From Microbacterium sp. (lineage in GTDB: Bacteria; Actinomycetota; Actinomycetes; Actinomycetales; Microbacteriaceae), in contig JAFKIL010000001.1 in NCBI GenBank assembly GCA_017306415.1, positions 1-64,000 on the forward strand: a stretch of 64,000 nt of DNA, given 5' to 3'. Below the pieces are notes generated by a model that was given only the letters and a program-made list of their open reading frames with translations, did no database searches and was not told the DNA's origin. Position numbers and translations under genes: made by a program. Each line of letters opens with the position of its first letter. Position 1 is the stretch's first letter. This document shows, piece after piece, positions 1 to 9,400 of the stretch.

Positions 1-81
1 GCGTCCACTGAGTGGTTCTCGATGTACGGTCGAGAACCGCATGACAATGACTTTTGTTGTGCAGACTGAAACATCAATAGT
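1..81 (+). other. 23S-5S rRNA internal spacer
   Basis: Non-coding sequence directly before the 5S gene. It holds a perfect 9-bp hairpin (arms 14-22 and 30-38, 7-nt loop), as expected for a processing stem in the 23S-5S spacer. The 23S 3' end, if present, lies at or before the window edge, and I cannot place it. Confidence 0.6.
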
Positions 82-200
82 GTTTCGGCGGCCATAGCGA
101 GAGGGAAACGCCCGGTCCCATTCCGAACCCGGAAGCTAAGCCTCTCAGCGCCGATGGTACTGCAGGGGAGACCCTGTGGGAGAGTAGGACACCGCCGGAC
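82..200 (+). rRNA. rrf: 5S ribosomal RNA
   Basis: Recognised from the conserved 5S features: the TTCGGCGG 5' arm pairs with CCGCCGGA at 192-199 (helix I), the CATAGCGAGAGGGAAACGCC block, the CCCATTCCGAACCCGGAAGC loop B/helix III region, and the GAGAGTAGGACACCGCC 3' segment. Length is about 119 nt, normal for the family. The ends are set by helix I and may be off by 1-2 nt. Confidence 0.95.
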
Positions 201-210
201 TTCTTTCGTG

Positions 211-240
211 AAATGGCCACCCATCGTTGGGTGGCCATTT
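211..240 (+). terminator. rRNA operon terminator hairpin
   Basis: A perfect inverted repeat with a 13-bp stem (211-223 with 228-240) around a 4-nt loop, ending in a short T run, sits 10 nt after the 5S gene. This is a typical intrinsic terminator for the rRNA operon. Confidence 0.85.
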
Positions 241-289
241 CTCGTTAACGCTCTGAATGCCGAGCGTAGTGTCAGCCTTGGAGGAGCGC

Positions 290-1630
290 ATGGCCGAGCA
301 GGACGATAGCGACGAACGCAAGCCAGGCGGGCGTTCGTCCGGTGACGCTGGCGGCTCGAACCCACGGCGTCAGAGCTCCGGTGGAGGATCAGAGCGTGGT
401 GCAGGCCAGCCGCGTCAAGGGCGTTCCGCGAGCGAAGGCCGCCCCGCAGCGGGCCGGAAGCCTTACCCGAAGCGCGATGGTGAGCGGCCCTCGTACCCGA
501 AGCGCGATGGCGACCGGAAGCCTTACCCGAAGCGGGACGGTGAGCGGCCCTCGTACCCGAAGCGTGATGGTGAGCGGAAGCCTTACCCGAAGCGCGATGG
601 TGAGCGGCCCTCGTACCCGAAGCGGGACGGTGAGCGTCCCTCGTACCCGAGGCGCGATGGCGACCGGAAGCCATACCCGAAGCGGGACGGTGAGCGGCCC
701 TCGTACCCGAAGCGCGATGGTGATGAGCGGAAGCCTTACCCGAAGCGGGACGGTGAGCGGCCCTCGTACCCGAAGCGCGATGGCGACCGACGCGCGCATG
801 CGCCGCGTGCGGGCCGGGAGCGCGAGCAGAGCGGGTCGCGCCCGGATCAGCTGCGGTCTGTACGCACGCGTCATGACGATCCGCCCATCCCTGAGGAGAT
901 CACCCCGCGCGACCTGAATGGTCCGGCGCGCAATGAGCTGAAGACGTTGAGCAAGGAGAACGCCGACGAGGTCGCTCGTCACCTCGCGATGGCGGCCGCG
1001 CTCATCGAGGACGATCCCGAGTTGGCACATCAGCACGCGATCTCGGCAAGCCGGCGCGCCGGCCGGATCGCCGTCGTGCGTGAGACCCTCGCGATCACGG
1101 CCTACGCGATCGGCGACTTCGCGCTCGCGCTTCGCGAGTTGCGCACGTATCGGCGCATCTCCGGAAAGGACGACCAGATCGCACTCATGGTCGACAGTGA
1201 GCGTGGCGTGGGCCGGCCCGAGCGGGCTCTGGAACTGGGCCGTTCCGTGGAGCGCGCAGATCTGCCCGTCGAGGTCCGCGTCGAGCTCGCCATCGCGATG
1301 TCCGGTGCGCGGCTCGATCTCGGGCAGACCGAGCGTGCGCTTCAGGAGCTCGACATCCCGGAACTGGATCCGGATCGGGCCTTCGAATGGAGTCCGGCGC
1401 TGTTCTCCGCGAGAGCGACCGTGCTGGAGGAACTCGGGCGCGACGGCGAGGCGGCCCAGTGGGCACGGCGAGCCGAGATCGCCGCCGAGGCACTCGATGC
1501 GGCCGCGGGCGTGGGCGAGCTCGAGGTGATCGAGGTGGAGGAGATCGATGCTGCCCCGTCGGAGGTCCCGCCCGCGGAGCGCGACGCGGTCGAGGCGGGG
1601 GACGGCATCCCGCCCACCGGTGGGGAGTGA
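290..1630 (+). CDS. Repeat-rich protein with helical (TPR-like) C-terminal half
   Basis: Encodes 446 aa from the ATG at 290. A start at 257 is open, but GGAGG at 280-284 sits 5 nt before 290. The N-terminal 55 residues are charged and Gly/Ser-rich. Next come eleven decapeptide units alternating KPYPKRDGER and PSYPKRDGDR (about residues 57-167). The rest, from about residue 210, is an Ala/Leu/Glu-rich helical domain with repeats like those of TPR proteins (for example EDDPELAHQHAISASRRAGR), ending in an acidic tail. The basic repeat tract could bind RNA or rRNA. That is inference from charge and from the position next to the rRNA operon. No enzyme motif is seen. It is followed closely by the HAD gene and is probably co-transcribed with it. 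Function unknown. Confidence 0.85.
   Translation: MAEQDDSDERKPGGRSSGDAGGSNPRRQSSGGGSERGAGQPRQGRSASEGRPAAGRKPYPKRDGERPSYPKRDGDRKPYPKRDGERPSYPKRDGERKPYPKRDGERPSYPKRDGERPSYPRRDGDRKPYPKRDGERPSYPKRDGDERKPYPKRDGERPSYPKRDGDRRAHAPRAGREREQSGSRPDQLRSVRTRHDDPPIPEEITPRDLNGPARNELKTLSKENADEVARHLAMAAALIEDDPELAHQHAISASRRAGRIAVVRETLAITAYAIGDFALALRELRTYRRISGKDDQIALMVDSERGVGRPERALELGRSVERADLPVEVRVELAIAMSGARLDLGQTERALQELDIPELDPDRAFEWSPALFSARATVLEELGRDGEAAQWARRAEIAAEALDAAAGVGELEVIEVEEIDAAPSEVPPAERDAVEAGDGIPPTGGE
458..790 (+). repeat. Eleven 30-bp coding repeats (decapeptide units)
   Basis: In-frame tandem repeats inside the preceding CDS. The basic unit is 30 bp, mostly arranged as 60-bp pairs (KPYP-type then PSYP-type). 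Two PSYP units are adjacent (units 6-7), and one unit has a 3-bp insertion giving GDER. Near-identity at the DNA level suggests that unit number can change by slippage or recombination. Confidence 0.9.
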
Positions 1631-1632
1631 GA

Positions 1633-2670
1633 GTGGCGTTCGGGCGTGACCGCGAGCGGCCGCCGCTCGACGGCGTGGACGTCGTCCTCAGCGACCTCGA
1701 CGGTGTCGTCTATGCGGGCAGCGGCGCGCTGCCGCACGCGGTGGAGAGTCTCCTTCGCGCGAGCGTGGGCGGGCGTCGCCTCGGCTACATCACGAACAAC
1801 GCGTCACGCACCGATGCGGCGGTCGCGGCGCACCTGCGTGAGCTGGGTCTCGCCGAGACGCGGCCAGGCGACGTCGTCACGAGTCCCCAGGCCGCGATGC
1901 GCCTGCTCCGCGAGCGCGTGCCCGCCGGCGCGACGGTGCTCGTCGTCGGAGGAGAGGGACTCGTCGTCGAGGTAGAGAAGGCCGGATTCGGCGTCACCCG
2001 CAGCGCGGACGACGCCCCGTCCGCCGTCGTCCAAGGCTTCGCCCCCGAGGTGGGGTGGACCGATCTCGCTGAGGCCGCGTACGCGCTGAAGCTGCCCGAG
2101 GAGCAGGGGGGCATCCCGTGGATCGCGACCAACACGGACTGGACGATCCCCCAGTCACGCGGCATCGCCCCTGGCAACGGCACCCTCGTGTCGGCGGTCC
2201 ACACTGCCGTCGGCAGGCTCGCCACCGTCGCAGGCAAGCCCGAGACCCCCATCTTCGAGGAGGCGGTCGCGAGGTTCGGGTCCCGGCATCCGCTGTTCCT
2301 CGGCGACCGCCTCGACACGGACATCGCCGGCGCGCAGGCCGCCGGGATTCCCTCTGCGCTCGTTCTCACGGGGATCGATCGGCCCAAGCACGTGCTCGCC
2401 GCACCACCGACGTCGCGGCCGACGTACATCCTCGGTGATCTGCGCGAGCTGTTCGAGCCGTACCCGCGTACCCGCGTCGAAGGAGACGTCGTGCGCGTCG
2501 GCGCGGCCCGCGTCCGCATCGACGGCGCCGATCTGCGGATCGACGACCCGGGCGATCGGCCGATCGACCTGGTGCGTGCGGGAGCGGCCGCCGTCTGGAA
2601 CTCGGGTCGTGCCATCTTCGGATTCCACGTCGCCGAGCAGTTGTACGCGGATCCGTTCGATCGTCCATGA
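1633..2670 (+). CDS. HAD-superfamily (class IIA, NagD-like) phosphatase
   Basis: Encodes about 345 aa. The HAD motif I is SDLDGVVY near the N terminus (Asp nucleophile plus acid/base Asp), and motif IV is LGDRLDTDIAGAQAAG, typical of class IIA enzymes such as NagD or phosphoglycolate phosphatase-like proteins. The substrate cannot be read from sequence. The C-terminal 90 residues after the HAD core are an extra domain of unknown role. Start: GTG at 1633 lies 3 nt after the upstream stop, with GGGGAG just before it. GTG at 1627, overlapping the stop, is an alternative. The frame stays open far upstream only because it shadows the preceding gene. Confidence 0.88.
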   Translation: MAFGRDRERPPLDGVDVVLSDLDGVVYAGSGALPHAVESLLRASVGGRRLGYITNNASRTDAAVAAHLRELGLAETRPGDVVTSPQAAMRLLRERVPAGATVLVVGGEGLVVEVEKAGFGVTRSADDAPSAVVQGFAPEVGWTDLAEAAYALKLPEEQGGIPWIATNTDWTIPQSRGIAPGNGTLVSAVHTAVGRLATVAGKPETPIFEEAVARFGSRHPLFLGDRLDTDIAGAQAAGIPSALVLTGIDRPKHVLAAPPTSRPTYILGDLRELFEPYPRTRVEGDVVRVGAARVRIDGADLRIDDPGDRPIDLVRAGAAAVWNSGRAIFGFHVAEQLYADPFDRP

Positions 2671-2723
2671 CCTGCTTCGCCCGTCACGGGACTGGTCGAC
2701 GTCGTTCCTGACGTCGCCGGCGG

Positions 2724-2729
2724 TAGCAT
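2724..2729 (+). promoter_or_regulatory. -10 box TAGCAT, leaderless start
   Basis: TAGCAT lies 7 nt before the ATG at 2737, so transcription would begin at or next to the start codon. Confidence 0.5.
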
Positions 2730-2736
2730 GACCGGT

Positions 2737-2919
2737 ATGGACGGCGGGATGGAGGACCAGACCGGTGCGTCGGCGGGACATGGTCGCGACGAACTGATCA
2801 GCCGCGTGCGCGTGATCGAAGGACAGCCTCTCGCCGAGCGCGCCGCGGCATACGCCGCGCTCCACGATGAACTGGCGCACGACTTGGAGGCAGGGCCGGC
2901 GGGACTGCCGTCCGCATGA
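2737..2919 (+). CDS. Small acidic hypothetical protein
   Basis: Encodes 60 aa from the ATG at 2737 (an ATG at 2728 is in frame but overlaps the -10 box). The product is acidic and probably helical, with a segment rich in Ala/Glu (QPLAERAAAYAALHDEL). No domain is recognised. Its stop overlaps the tlyA start by ATGA, so the two are translationally coupled. Small genes of this type often precede tlyA in actinobacteria (family knowledge, not checked here). Possibly a protein partner or merely a translational lead-in for tlyA. Confidence 0.7.
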   Translation: MDGGMEDQTGASAGHGRDELISRVRVIEGQPLAERAAAYAALHDELAHDLEAGPAGLPSA

Positions 2920-3713
2920 CGGCGCGCCTGGACGCGGCGCTCGCCGCGCGCGGGCTCGCGCGGTCGCGGACTCACGCGGCGGCGCTCGTGGCCGGCGGGT
3001 GGGTGAGCGTCGACGGGATCGTCGTCGTGAAGCCTTCCGCCCGGGTCGAAGAGGAGTCGCGGCTCGAGGTCGCGACGTCAGACCACTACGTCAGCCGAGC
3101 AGCGCACAAGCTGATCGCCGGGCTGGATGCGTTCGACCTCGACGTGTCGGGGCGTGTCGCGCTGGACATGGGCGCGTCCACGGGCGGCTTCACACAGGTC
3201 CTGCGGGAGCGCGGCGCGGCGCCCGTCGTCGCAGTCGACGTCGGTCATGATCAGCTCGCGTCGTCGGTGGCGGCCGATCCCGGCGTCGTGGTCGTCGAGG
3301 GGTTCAACGTGCGCTACATGACGCCGGAGTCCCTCGCGGCGGCGAGCGGTGTGGCGGCACCGCCCTCCCTCATCACCGGTGACCTGTCGTTCATCTCACT
3401 GACCCACGTCCTTCCCGCCGCACGCGCGGTCGCCACGGCCGATGCCGACCTCGTTCTCCTCGTCAAGCCGCAGTTCGAGGTCGGCCGTACCGCCGTGAAG
3501 GGGGGACTGGTCACCGATCCCGGTCGGCGCGCGGACGCCGTCTCCCAGGTCCTCTGGGCGGCGTGGGACGTCGGCCTGCGCACCGCCGGCCTGGTGGCGT
3601 CGCCGATCGCGGGCACGCACGGGAACCGCGAGTACATAGCGCTCCTTTCGCCGGTCAGAGGGAGCGATCCGTCAGAATGGTCAGGCACCGTGAACCGATT
3701 GACGGGGAAGTGA
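2916..3713 (+). CDS. tlyA: TlyA-family rRNA 2'-O-methyltransferase
   Basis: Encodes 265 aa, normal for TlyA, which methylates ribose 2'-OH in 16S and 23S rRNA (the target of capreomycin sensitivity). Residues 1-60 are an S4 RNA-binding domain (ARGLARSRTHAAALVAGGWV). Residues 84-93 give the FtsJ-type SAM-binding motif DMGASTGGFT, and the rest is a Rossmann methyltransferase domain with the ITGDLSFISL and KPQFEVGR motifs conserved in the family. The start overlaps the small upstream gene (ATGA), and its stop TGA overlaps the nadK ATG by one base. It forms an operon with nadK and recN, the usual actinobacterial order. Confidence 0.95.
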   Translation: MTARLDAALAARGLARSRTHAAALVAGGWVSVDGIVVVKPSARVEEESRLEVATSDHYVSRAAHKLIAGLDAFDLDVSGRVALDMGASTGGFTQVLRERGAAPVVAVDVGHDQLASSVAADPGVVVVEGFNVRYMTPESLAAASGVAAPPSLITGDLSFISLTHVLPAARAVATADADLVLLVKPQFEVGRTAVKGGLVTDPGRRADAVSQVLWAAWDVGLRTAGLVASPIAGTHGNREYIALLSPVRGSDPSEWSGTVNRLTGK

Positions 3714-4666
3714 TGACACAGGCCCAACGCAGCATCCTCGTCGTCGTGCACGCTCATCGAGACGAGACGGTCGACGCCGCCGAGCGCGTGGTCGAAGCGC
3801 TCGTCGCGGCCGGTGCCCGCCCCGTGCTCGCCGCAGACGACCGTGACGCCCTCGCACAGGAGCGCCCGGCCTTCGCAGACATCGCCGCGCTGGGCGAGGA
3901 CGTCCCGGTGGAGGACATCGAACTGGCCATCGTGCTGGGCGGCGACGGCACCATCCTTCGCGCCGCCGAGCTGGTGCGAGACGGCACGGCTCCCGTGCTC
4001 GGGATCAACATGGGTCACGTCGGGTTCCTCGCCGAGATCGAACGCGACGATATGGACGACGCGGTTCGTCGGGTGATCGCGCGGGACTACCGGGTCGAAG
4101 AGCGTCTCGCGCTGGCCGTGCGGGTGAAGGACTCCGAGGGCGGTGAGATCTACGAGACGTGGGCGCTCAACGAGGCCACCGTCGAGAAGGCGAGCCGCGA
4201 GCGGATGCTCGAAGTGGTCATCGAGATCGACGGGCGCCCGCTGTCCACATTCGGCTGCGACGGCGTCGTCGTGTCCACGCCGACGGGCTCGACCGCGTAC
4301 AACTTCTCCGGCGGCGGCCCGGTGATCTGGCCGAGCGTCGAGGCCATCGCCGTCGTGCCGCTTTCGGCTCATGCTCTGTTCGCCAAGCCCCTCGTGGTGG
4401 GACCGGAGGCGGCGGTGGCGATCGAGGTGCTGGAGCGCACGAACGGCACGGGCATCCTGTGGTGCGACGGTCGGCGCTCGCACGATCTGCCGCCAGGGGC
4501 TCGGGTCGTGGTGCGCCGGTCGGAGCAGCCGGTGCGGCTGGCTCGCCTGCACCCGTCGGCGTTCACGGATCGGCTCGTCCGCAAGTTCCGGCTTCCCGTG
4601 GAGGGATGGCGTGGACCGGACACCGCGGCAGTGCCGGTTATCGGCGACGCGAGGCGGCCGACATGA
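3713..4666 (+). CDS. nadK: NAD kinase
   Basis: Encodes 317 aa and phosphorylates NAD to NADP in the cytosol. The signature LGGDGTILRAAEL is at residues 75-87, followed by GINMGHVGFLAE, NEATVEK and the TPTGSTAYNFSGGGP block that binds NAD. All are hallmarks of the family. The start ATG at 3713 shares its A with the tlyA stop, and GGGGAAG precedes it. The 3' end overlaps the recN start by ATGA. The longer upstream open frame is a shadow of tlyA. Confidence 0.97.
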   Translation: MTQAQRSILVVVHAHRDETVDAAERVVEALVAAGARPVLAADDRDALAQERPAFADIAALGEDVPVEDIELAIVLGGDGTILRAAELVRDGTAPVLGINMGHVGFLAEIERDDMDDAVRRVIARDYRVEERLALAVRVKDSEGGEIYETWALNEATVEKASRERMLEVVIEIDGRPLSTFGCDGVVVSTPTGSTAYNFSGGGPVIWPSVEAIAVVPLSAHALFAKPLVVGPEAAVAIEVLERTNGTGILWCDGRRSHDLPPGARVVVRRSEQPVRLARLHPSAFTDRLVRKFRLPVEGWRGPDTAAVPVIGDARRPT

Positions 4667-6354
4667 TCGAGGAGATGCGGCTGCGCGACCTCGGCGTGAT
4701 CGCAGAGGCCACGCTCCCCATCGGCCCCGGGTTCACCGCGATCACCGGCGAGACCGGCGCGGGCAAGACCATGGTGGTCACCGGGCTGGGGCTGCTCCTC
4801 GGACAGCGCGCCGATTCGGGGGCCGTTCGCGCCGGTGCGGCACAGGCATCCGTCGACGGCGTGTGGGTCGTCCCCGAGGCGGGGCCGGTCACGGAACGCG
4901 TGCGCGAGGCCGGCGGCGACATCGAACCGATCGGCGGTGGCAGGGCGGAATTGCTCATCGGCCGGTCGCTGACCCCCGAAGGGCGGAGCCGTGCCACGGT
5001 CGGGGGGAGGGCGGCCCCCGCGGGTGTGCTCGCCGATCTCGCTGACGAACTCGTGGTGGTGCACGGCCAATCCGATCAGCTGCGACTGCGGACCGCGGCC
5101 GCACAGCGGGACGCCCTGGACAGGTTCGCGGGGGAGCCGGTGGCGCGCGCGCTCGCCGAGTACCGCCGCCTGTTCGAGGCGTGGCGGATGCTCGACGAGG
5201 AGCTGACCGCACTCGTCGCCGAGCGCGACGCTCGCGCACGCGAGGCCGAGGATCTCCGCATGTCGCTGGGCGAGATCGAGGCCGCCGCGCCGGTCGCCGG
5301 TGAGGATGTCGAGCTCGCTCGACGCGCAGAGCGGCTGGCGCACGCGGAGGAGCTGCGTCTCGCGGTCGCGACCGCGCACGAGGCGCTGTCCGCCGAGGAG
5401 GACCGACCGGATGCCTCTTCGCTGATCGCGGAGGCTCGCCGCACGCTCGAGCGCGCCGCCGTCGACGACGCCGCCCTGGAGGGCTTCGCCGAACAGGCGG
5501 CCGAGATCGGTTACCGGGTCGCCGATCTGGCCGGCGCCCTGTCCGGCTACCTCGCCGACCTGGACGAATCCGGTCCGCACGAGCTCGCAGCCGTGGAGGA
5601 GCGCCGAGCCGTGCTCGGAGCGCTCGTGCGCACCCACGGCACGCTGGAGGCGGCGATCGAGCTGCTCGAGTCCGGGTCCGCGCGCCTCGCCGAGCTCGAC
5701 GACGACGGCGAGCGCGCGGAGAGGCTGACGGCGCAGCGGGAGGCTGCGGCATCCGCTCTCGACACCGCCGCCGACGCGCTCACCGCCGCCCGGACGGAGG
5801 CCGCAGCTCGGCTCGGCTCCGAAGTGAGCGCAGAGCTGAGCGCCCTGGCCATGCCGGATGCCCGCGTCACTGTGTCCGTCGCGCCCGGAGCGGCCACCAC
5901 CAACGGTCGCGACGAGATCGCCATCCTGCTCGCCCCGCATCCGGGTGCCGAGCCGCGGCCGGTATCGCGTGGCGCATCGGGTGGCGAGCTCAGCCGGGTC
6001 ATGCTCGCGATCGAAGTGGTCATCGCGAGCACCGACCCCGTTCCGACGTTCGTCTTCGACGAGGTCGATGCCGGGATCGGCGGTGCCGCGGCGATCGAGG
6101 TGGGGCGTCGCCTCGCGCGCCTCGCCGAGGGATCGCAGGTGATCGCGGTCACTCACCTGGCCCAGGTCGCGGCGTTCGCGAACAATCACCTCGCCGTCGC
6201 GAAGTCGACGGACGGGACGATCACGGCCTCGAGTGTGCGCCGGCTGGAGGGCGCCGATCGGGAAGCCGAGATGGCCCGCCTGCTCTCCGGGCTCGCCGAC
6301 TCCCAGAGTGCGCTCGATCACGCGCGCGAACTGCTGGGACTCGCTCGGACCTAG
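4663..6354 (+). CDS. recN: DNA repair protein RecN
   Basis: Encodes 563 aa, full length for RecN, an SMC-like ATPase that acts on double-strand breaks. The Walker A motif is GETGAGKT (residues 29-36). The ABC signature GASGGELSRVMLAIE and Walker B VFDEVDAGIGG are near the C terminus, separated by a long Glu/Ala/Arg-rich coiled coil. The final H-loop region reads VTHLAQVAA. The start is the ATG overlapping the nadK stop. No clear SOS box is visible upstream, so expression probably follows the tlyA-nadK operon. The gene ends at a hairpin shared with the convergent protease gene. Confidence 0.97.
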   Translation: MIEEMRLRDLGVIAEATLPIGPGFTAITGETGAGKTMVVTGLGLLLGQRADSGAVRAGAAQASVDGVWVVPEAGPVTERVREAGGDIEPIGGGRAELLIGRSLTPEGRSRATVGGRAAPAGVLADLADELVVVHGQSDQLRLRTAAAQRDALDRFAGEPVARALAEYRRLFEAWRMLDEELTALVAERDARAREAEDLRMSLGEIEAAAPVAGEDVELARRAERLAHAEELRLAVATAHEALSAEEDRPDASSLIAEARRTLERAAVDDAALEGFAEQAAEIGYRVADLAGALSGYLADLDESGPHELAAVEERRAVLGALVRTHGTLEAAIELLESGSARLAELDDDGERAERLTAQREAAASALDTAADALTAARTEAAARLGSEVSAELSALAMPDARVTVSVAPGAATTNGRDEIAILLAPHPGAEPRPVSRGASGGELSRVMLAIEVVIASTDPVPTFVFDEVDAGIGGAAAIEVGRRLARLAEGSQVIAVTHLAQVAAFANNHLAVAKSTDGTITASSVRRLEGADREAEMARLLSGLADSQSALDHARELLGLART

Positions 6355-6392
6355 AACGGCCGTCGAAGGGCGGCCCCGCGTTCAGACAGCGA

Positions 6393-6424
6393 CAGGGGCC
6401 CGAAGCCGTAGCCCCGGGCCCCTG
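6393..6424. terminator. Bidirectional terminator hairpin
   Basis: Perfect 10-bp stem (6393-6402 with 6415-6424) and a 12-nt loop, located between the convergent recN and protease genes. It is very GC-rich with no T run, as is common in actinobacteria. Confidence 0.7.
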
Positions 6425-6433
6425 CCGCCGCGC

Positions 6434-9400
6434 TCAGTTGATCGTGTAGGTGTACGGCAGGTCGGCGAGCTCGTCGCTGTTGCCGGTGTACCCGTCCACC
6501 GTGTCGATGTACAGGTGACCCCGCACGACCGAGCCCTTCGCGCCCGTCGGCGTGATCGTGACGAGGATCGTCGCGCTCTTGCCGGGTGCGAGGGTGGTGA
6601 GCCCGTCGGCCACGGGAGCCGGGTCGGAGTGGTGCGCGCCGCGATGATCGGCCGTGACGCGCCCGAGGATCGGGCCGAGCTTGACCGGAGCGGACGTGGA
6701 CTGTCCCGCGATGCCCTCGAGCTGATAGTCGCCCGTGGATGTCGTGACGTCCGTGTCGAAGAGCTGCCCGACGGCGGATGCCGAGACGGTCACCGTGCCG
6801 GGGGTCGCCCCACCGGTTCCGAAAGGCCCCGTCTGCCCGAGATCGGCCTCCCAGATGCCCGCGGTCACGTGTGTCGTCGTTCCATTGCCCACCTGGACCG
6901 TCGTCGCGCCACCGCCCGCCGGTGCGGCCGAGTACACCTCGGGGTTGCCCCCCTGCCAGAAGATGTCCAGATTCACGGGCTGGTCTCCTGCGGCGTTCAC
7001 GGTGAGGCCGTTCGCGTGGGTCGGCACGATCCACGCGGGGAGCACGTCATCCGGCTGGGGGAGCGGGAACGTGTCATCGCTGTTCACGTTCGCCAGGGCG
7101 AGCGTGCCCGTCTGCGACAGGCGCGGGTCGGCGAAGAACGTCAGCGGCGCGACGCCGGTGTTGGTGACCTTGACCGGGACCGTCACGGCCTTTCCCTGTG
7201 CCAGCTTGGTGCGGGCACTCGTAGGCAGCGAGGGCGCGGACGCCTTGACGGTGTTGTACCTGACGGACACCGTGTAGGACGACTGCGTCTTCAGACCGCT
7301 GACCGGATCGTTCAGCGTCACCGACAGCCACCAGCGACCGGCCTGAGGTGCGCGGACGTAGTCCTGCACGCCCGAGCCGTCGGCCGCGTTCGTGTTCCAC
7401 GAATACGTCTGTCCGTCGGGTCCGGTGAGAAGCGCGCCGTACAGATCCTTCGTGTCGGTCGGCACGATCCCGACCCCCAGGTCGGCTTGTCCGCGCGGAA
7501 CGTCGATGTAGTACACCTGCGACGACCCGACGGAACCGGCATCCCGGCCGTTGCCGCCCGCGAAGGTGCCCTTGAAGGTGAACGCCTTCGGCGGCACGAC
7601 GGCGCGGAGCGACAGCGGCACGGAGGTCGCGCCGCTCACCGAGCCGGACAGCTGCACCGACGCCGAGAGGTCGCCCGGCGACTGGGGGGTGCGGCTGAGG
7701 ACCTCCACCCGGCGGCTCGCACCGGGGGCGAGGATGAACGAGCTCGGGGAGACGCTCCCCGCCGAGCCGAACCGCTGCTGCACGGCCTCCCACGCGATCG
7801 AGCCGTTGAACGCGGACGATGTGGACAGGCCGATGTAGGCCTTCCAGGTTCCCGCGATCGGTGCCCGGACCTCGCTGCGGGCGGCGTTGGACGCGCCCTG
7901 CGGGATGGAGTACGCGGTGAACGTGCCCTTCGGGTCGACGAGGATGATCCGCAGTGCGTACGGCGACGTCTTCGATGCCGCGAGCACCGTCAGTCGATCC
8001 ACGTTGCGGCCGACGGTGAATGTCACCGGGGCCACACTGCGGGAGATCCCGTACGCGTCGACGTAGCTCGGCGACGTCGCGGTGTTGAGGGTCACGGTCC
8101 CACGGAGATCGGCGACGGTCTGCGTGAGCGCGCGGACGGAGCCGGTGACCTTCTGGGCCTTGGTTCCGGTGTTGGTCACCGTGAGCGAGTTGAAGACGGC
8201 GCCGCCGGGGTAGGCCGACGAGCTGAGCTGCGAGTGATCGACCACGAGCGCGGAACCGGTGGCCGCCCCGCCGTTCCCGTCCTTCCAGCTCATCGCCGCC
8301 TGCACGGCCTTGAGCGTGTCGATCTCGCCCGAGCCCTGCTCGGAAGCGGGGTGGCCGAGGTCGCGTGCGGTGCTCGTGAGCAGCTGCTTGACGAGGGCGG
8401 GAGACGGGTGGACGCCGTGGTGCGTCTTCTCATAGGCCTGGATGACCAACGCGGCCGCGCCGGCCGTCAGTGGGGACGACTGGCTGGTGCCGCCGAAGTT
8501 CTGCAGCTGCGACGGGTTGCCGTTGTCGTCGACGCAGTCGACGTAGAGGTCGGGGTCCGGCGTGCAGAGCGCCCACCCGAGGTCGCCGGGGGCGGCCACG
8601 TCCGGTGCGCGGTTGTGGCTGGTGAGGCCGCCCGAGCTCAGCCCGGAGATGTTGTCGTTGGCCCAGGTTCCGTTCGAGAACTGGATGCCGCCGCCGGTCT
8701 CCTGCGCGTAGGAACGGAACGTCGTGGTGGCCGCGACGCCGATCACGCCGGTCGAGGAGGCCGGAGAGCCGACGGTGCCGGTCACTCCCGAGTCGCCGGT
8801 ACTGGCGACCACGGTCACCCCCGCGGCGATCGCGGCGGCGTCGGCGAGCGAGATCGGGTCGTTGCCCGTGTCGGGGTACGGGTTTCCGCCGAACGACTCG
8901 TTCAGCACATCCGCTCCCGCCGAGACGGCGTAGTCGATCGCCTCGATGAAGCGCGACGTCGGAGCTGTGTTCGAGTTCCCGAAGACCTTCAGCCCGATGA
9001 GGCTCGCCCCCGGTGCCATGCCGCGCACCTGGATGGTGCAGCCGGCGGGCAGCGGGTGGGCGGCGTTGACGTAGTCGGCGAGGTCGTACGTCTGGCGGCC
9101 CTGCGCGGCGATCGCGCTCGCGTCGCCGAACGCCTCGGCGCCCGAGGTGGGGGCGGCCGTTCCATCGCCGGAGAAGTCCTGATAGTCGACGAACACGTGC
9201 GATCCGTCGGCGCGGATGAAGTCGGGGTTCGCGATGTCGAGGCCATCGGCGATGAACGCGACCTTCACGCCGGTCCCGTCGACGAGCTTCTGCGCCTGCG
9301 GGGTGCCCGCGGTGGCGAACGCGGTGTTCGTCGTCTGCAGCGCCTCGGGCTCGAGCAGGGGCTTCGAGGGGTCGGTGGTGCAGATCTGGCTGTTCGCAGG

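Noticed and set aside
458-790. CRISPR-like regular repeats
   Set aside because: The 30-bp units are contiguous, in frame and without spacers. No cas genes are present. No CRISPR array was found anywhere in the window.
389-1036. Long open frames on the opposite strand and in another frame across the repeat gene
   Set aside because: They arise from the 30-bp repeat and high GC. They lack ribosome binding sites and normal protein composition.
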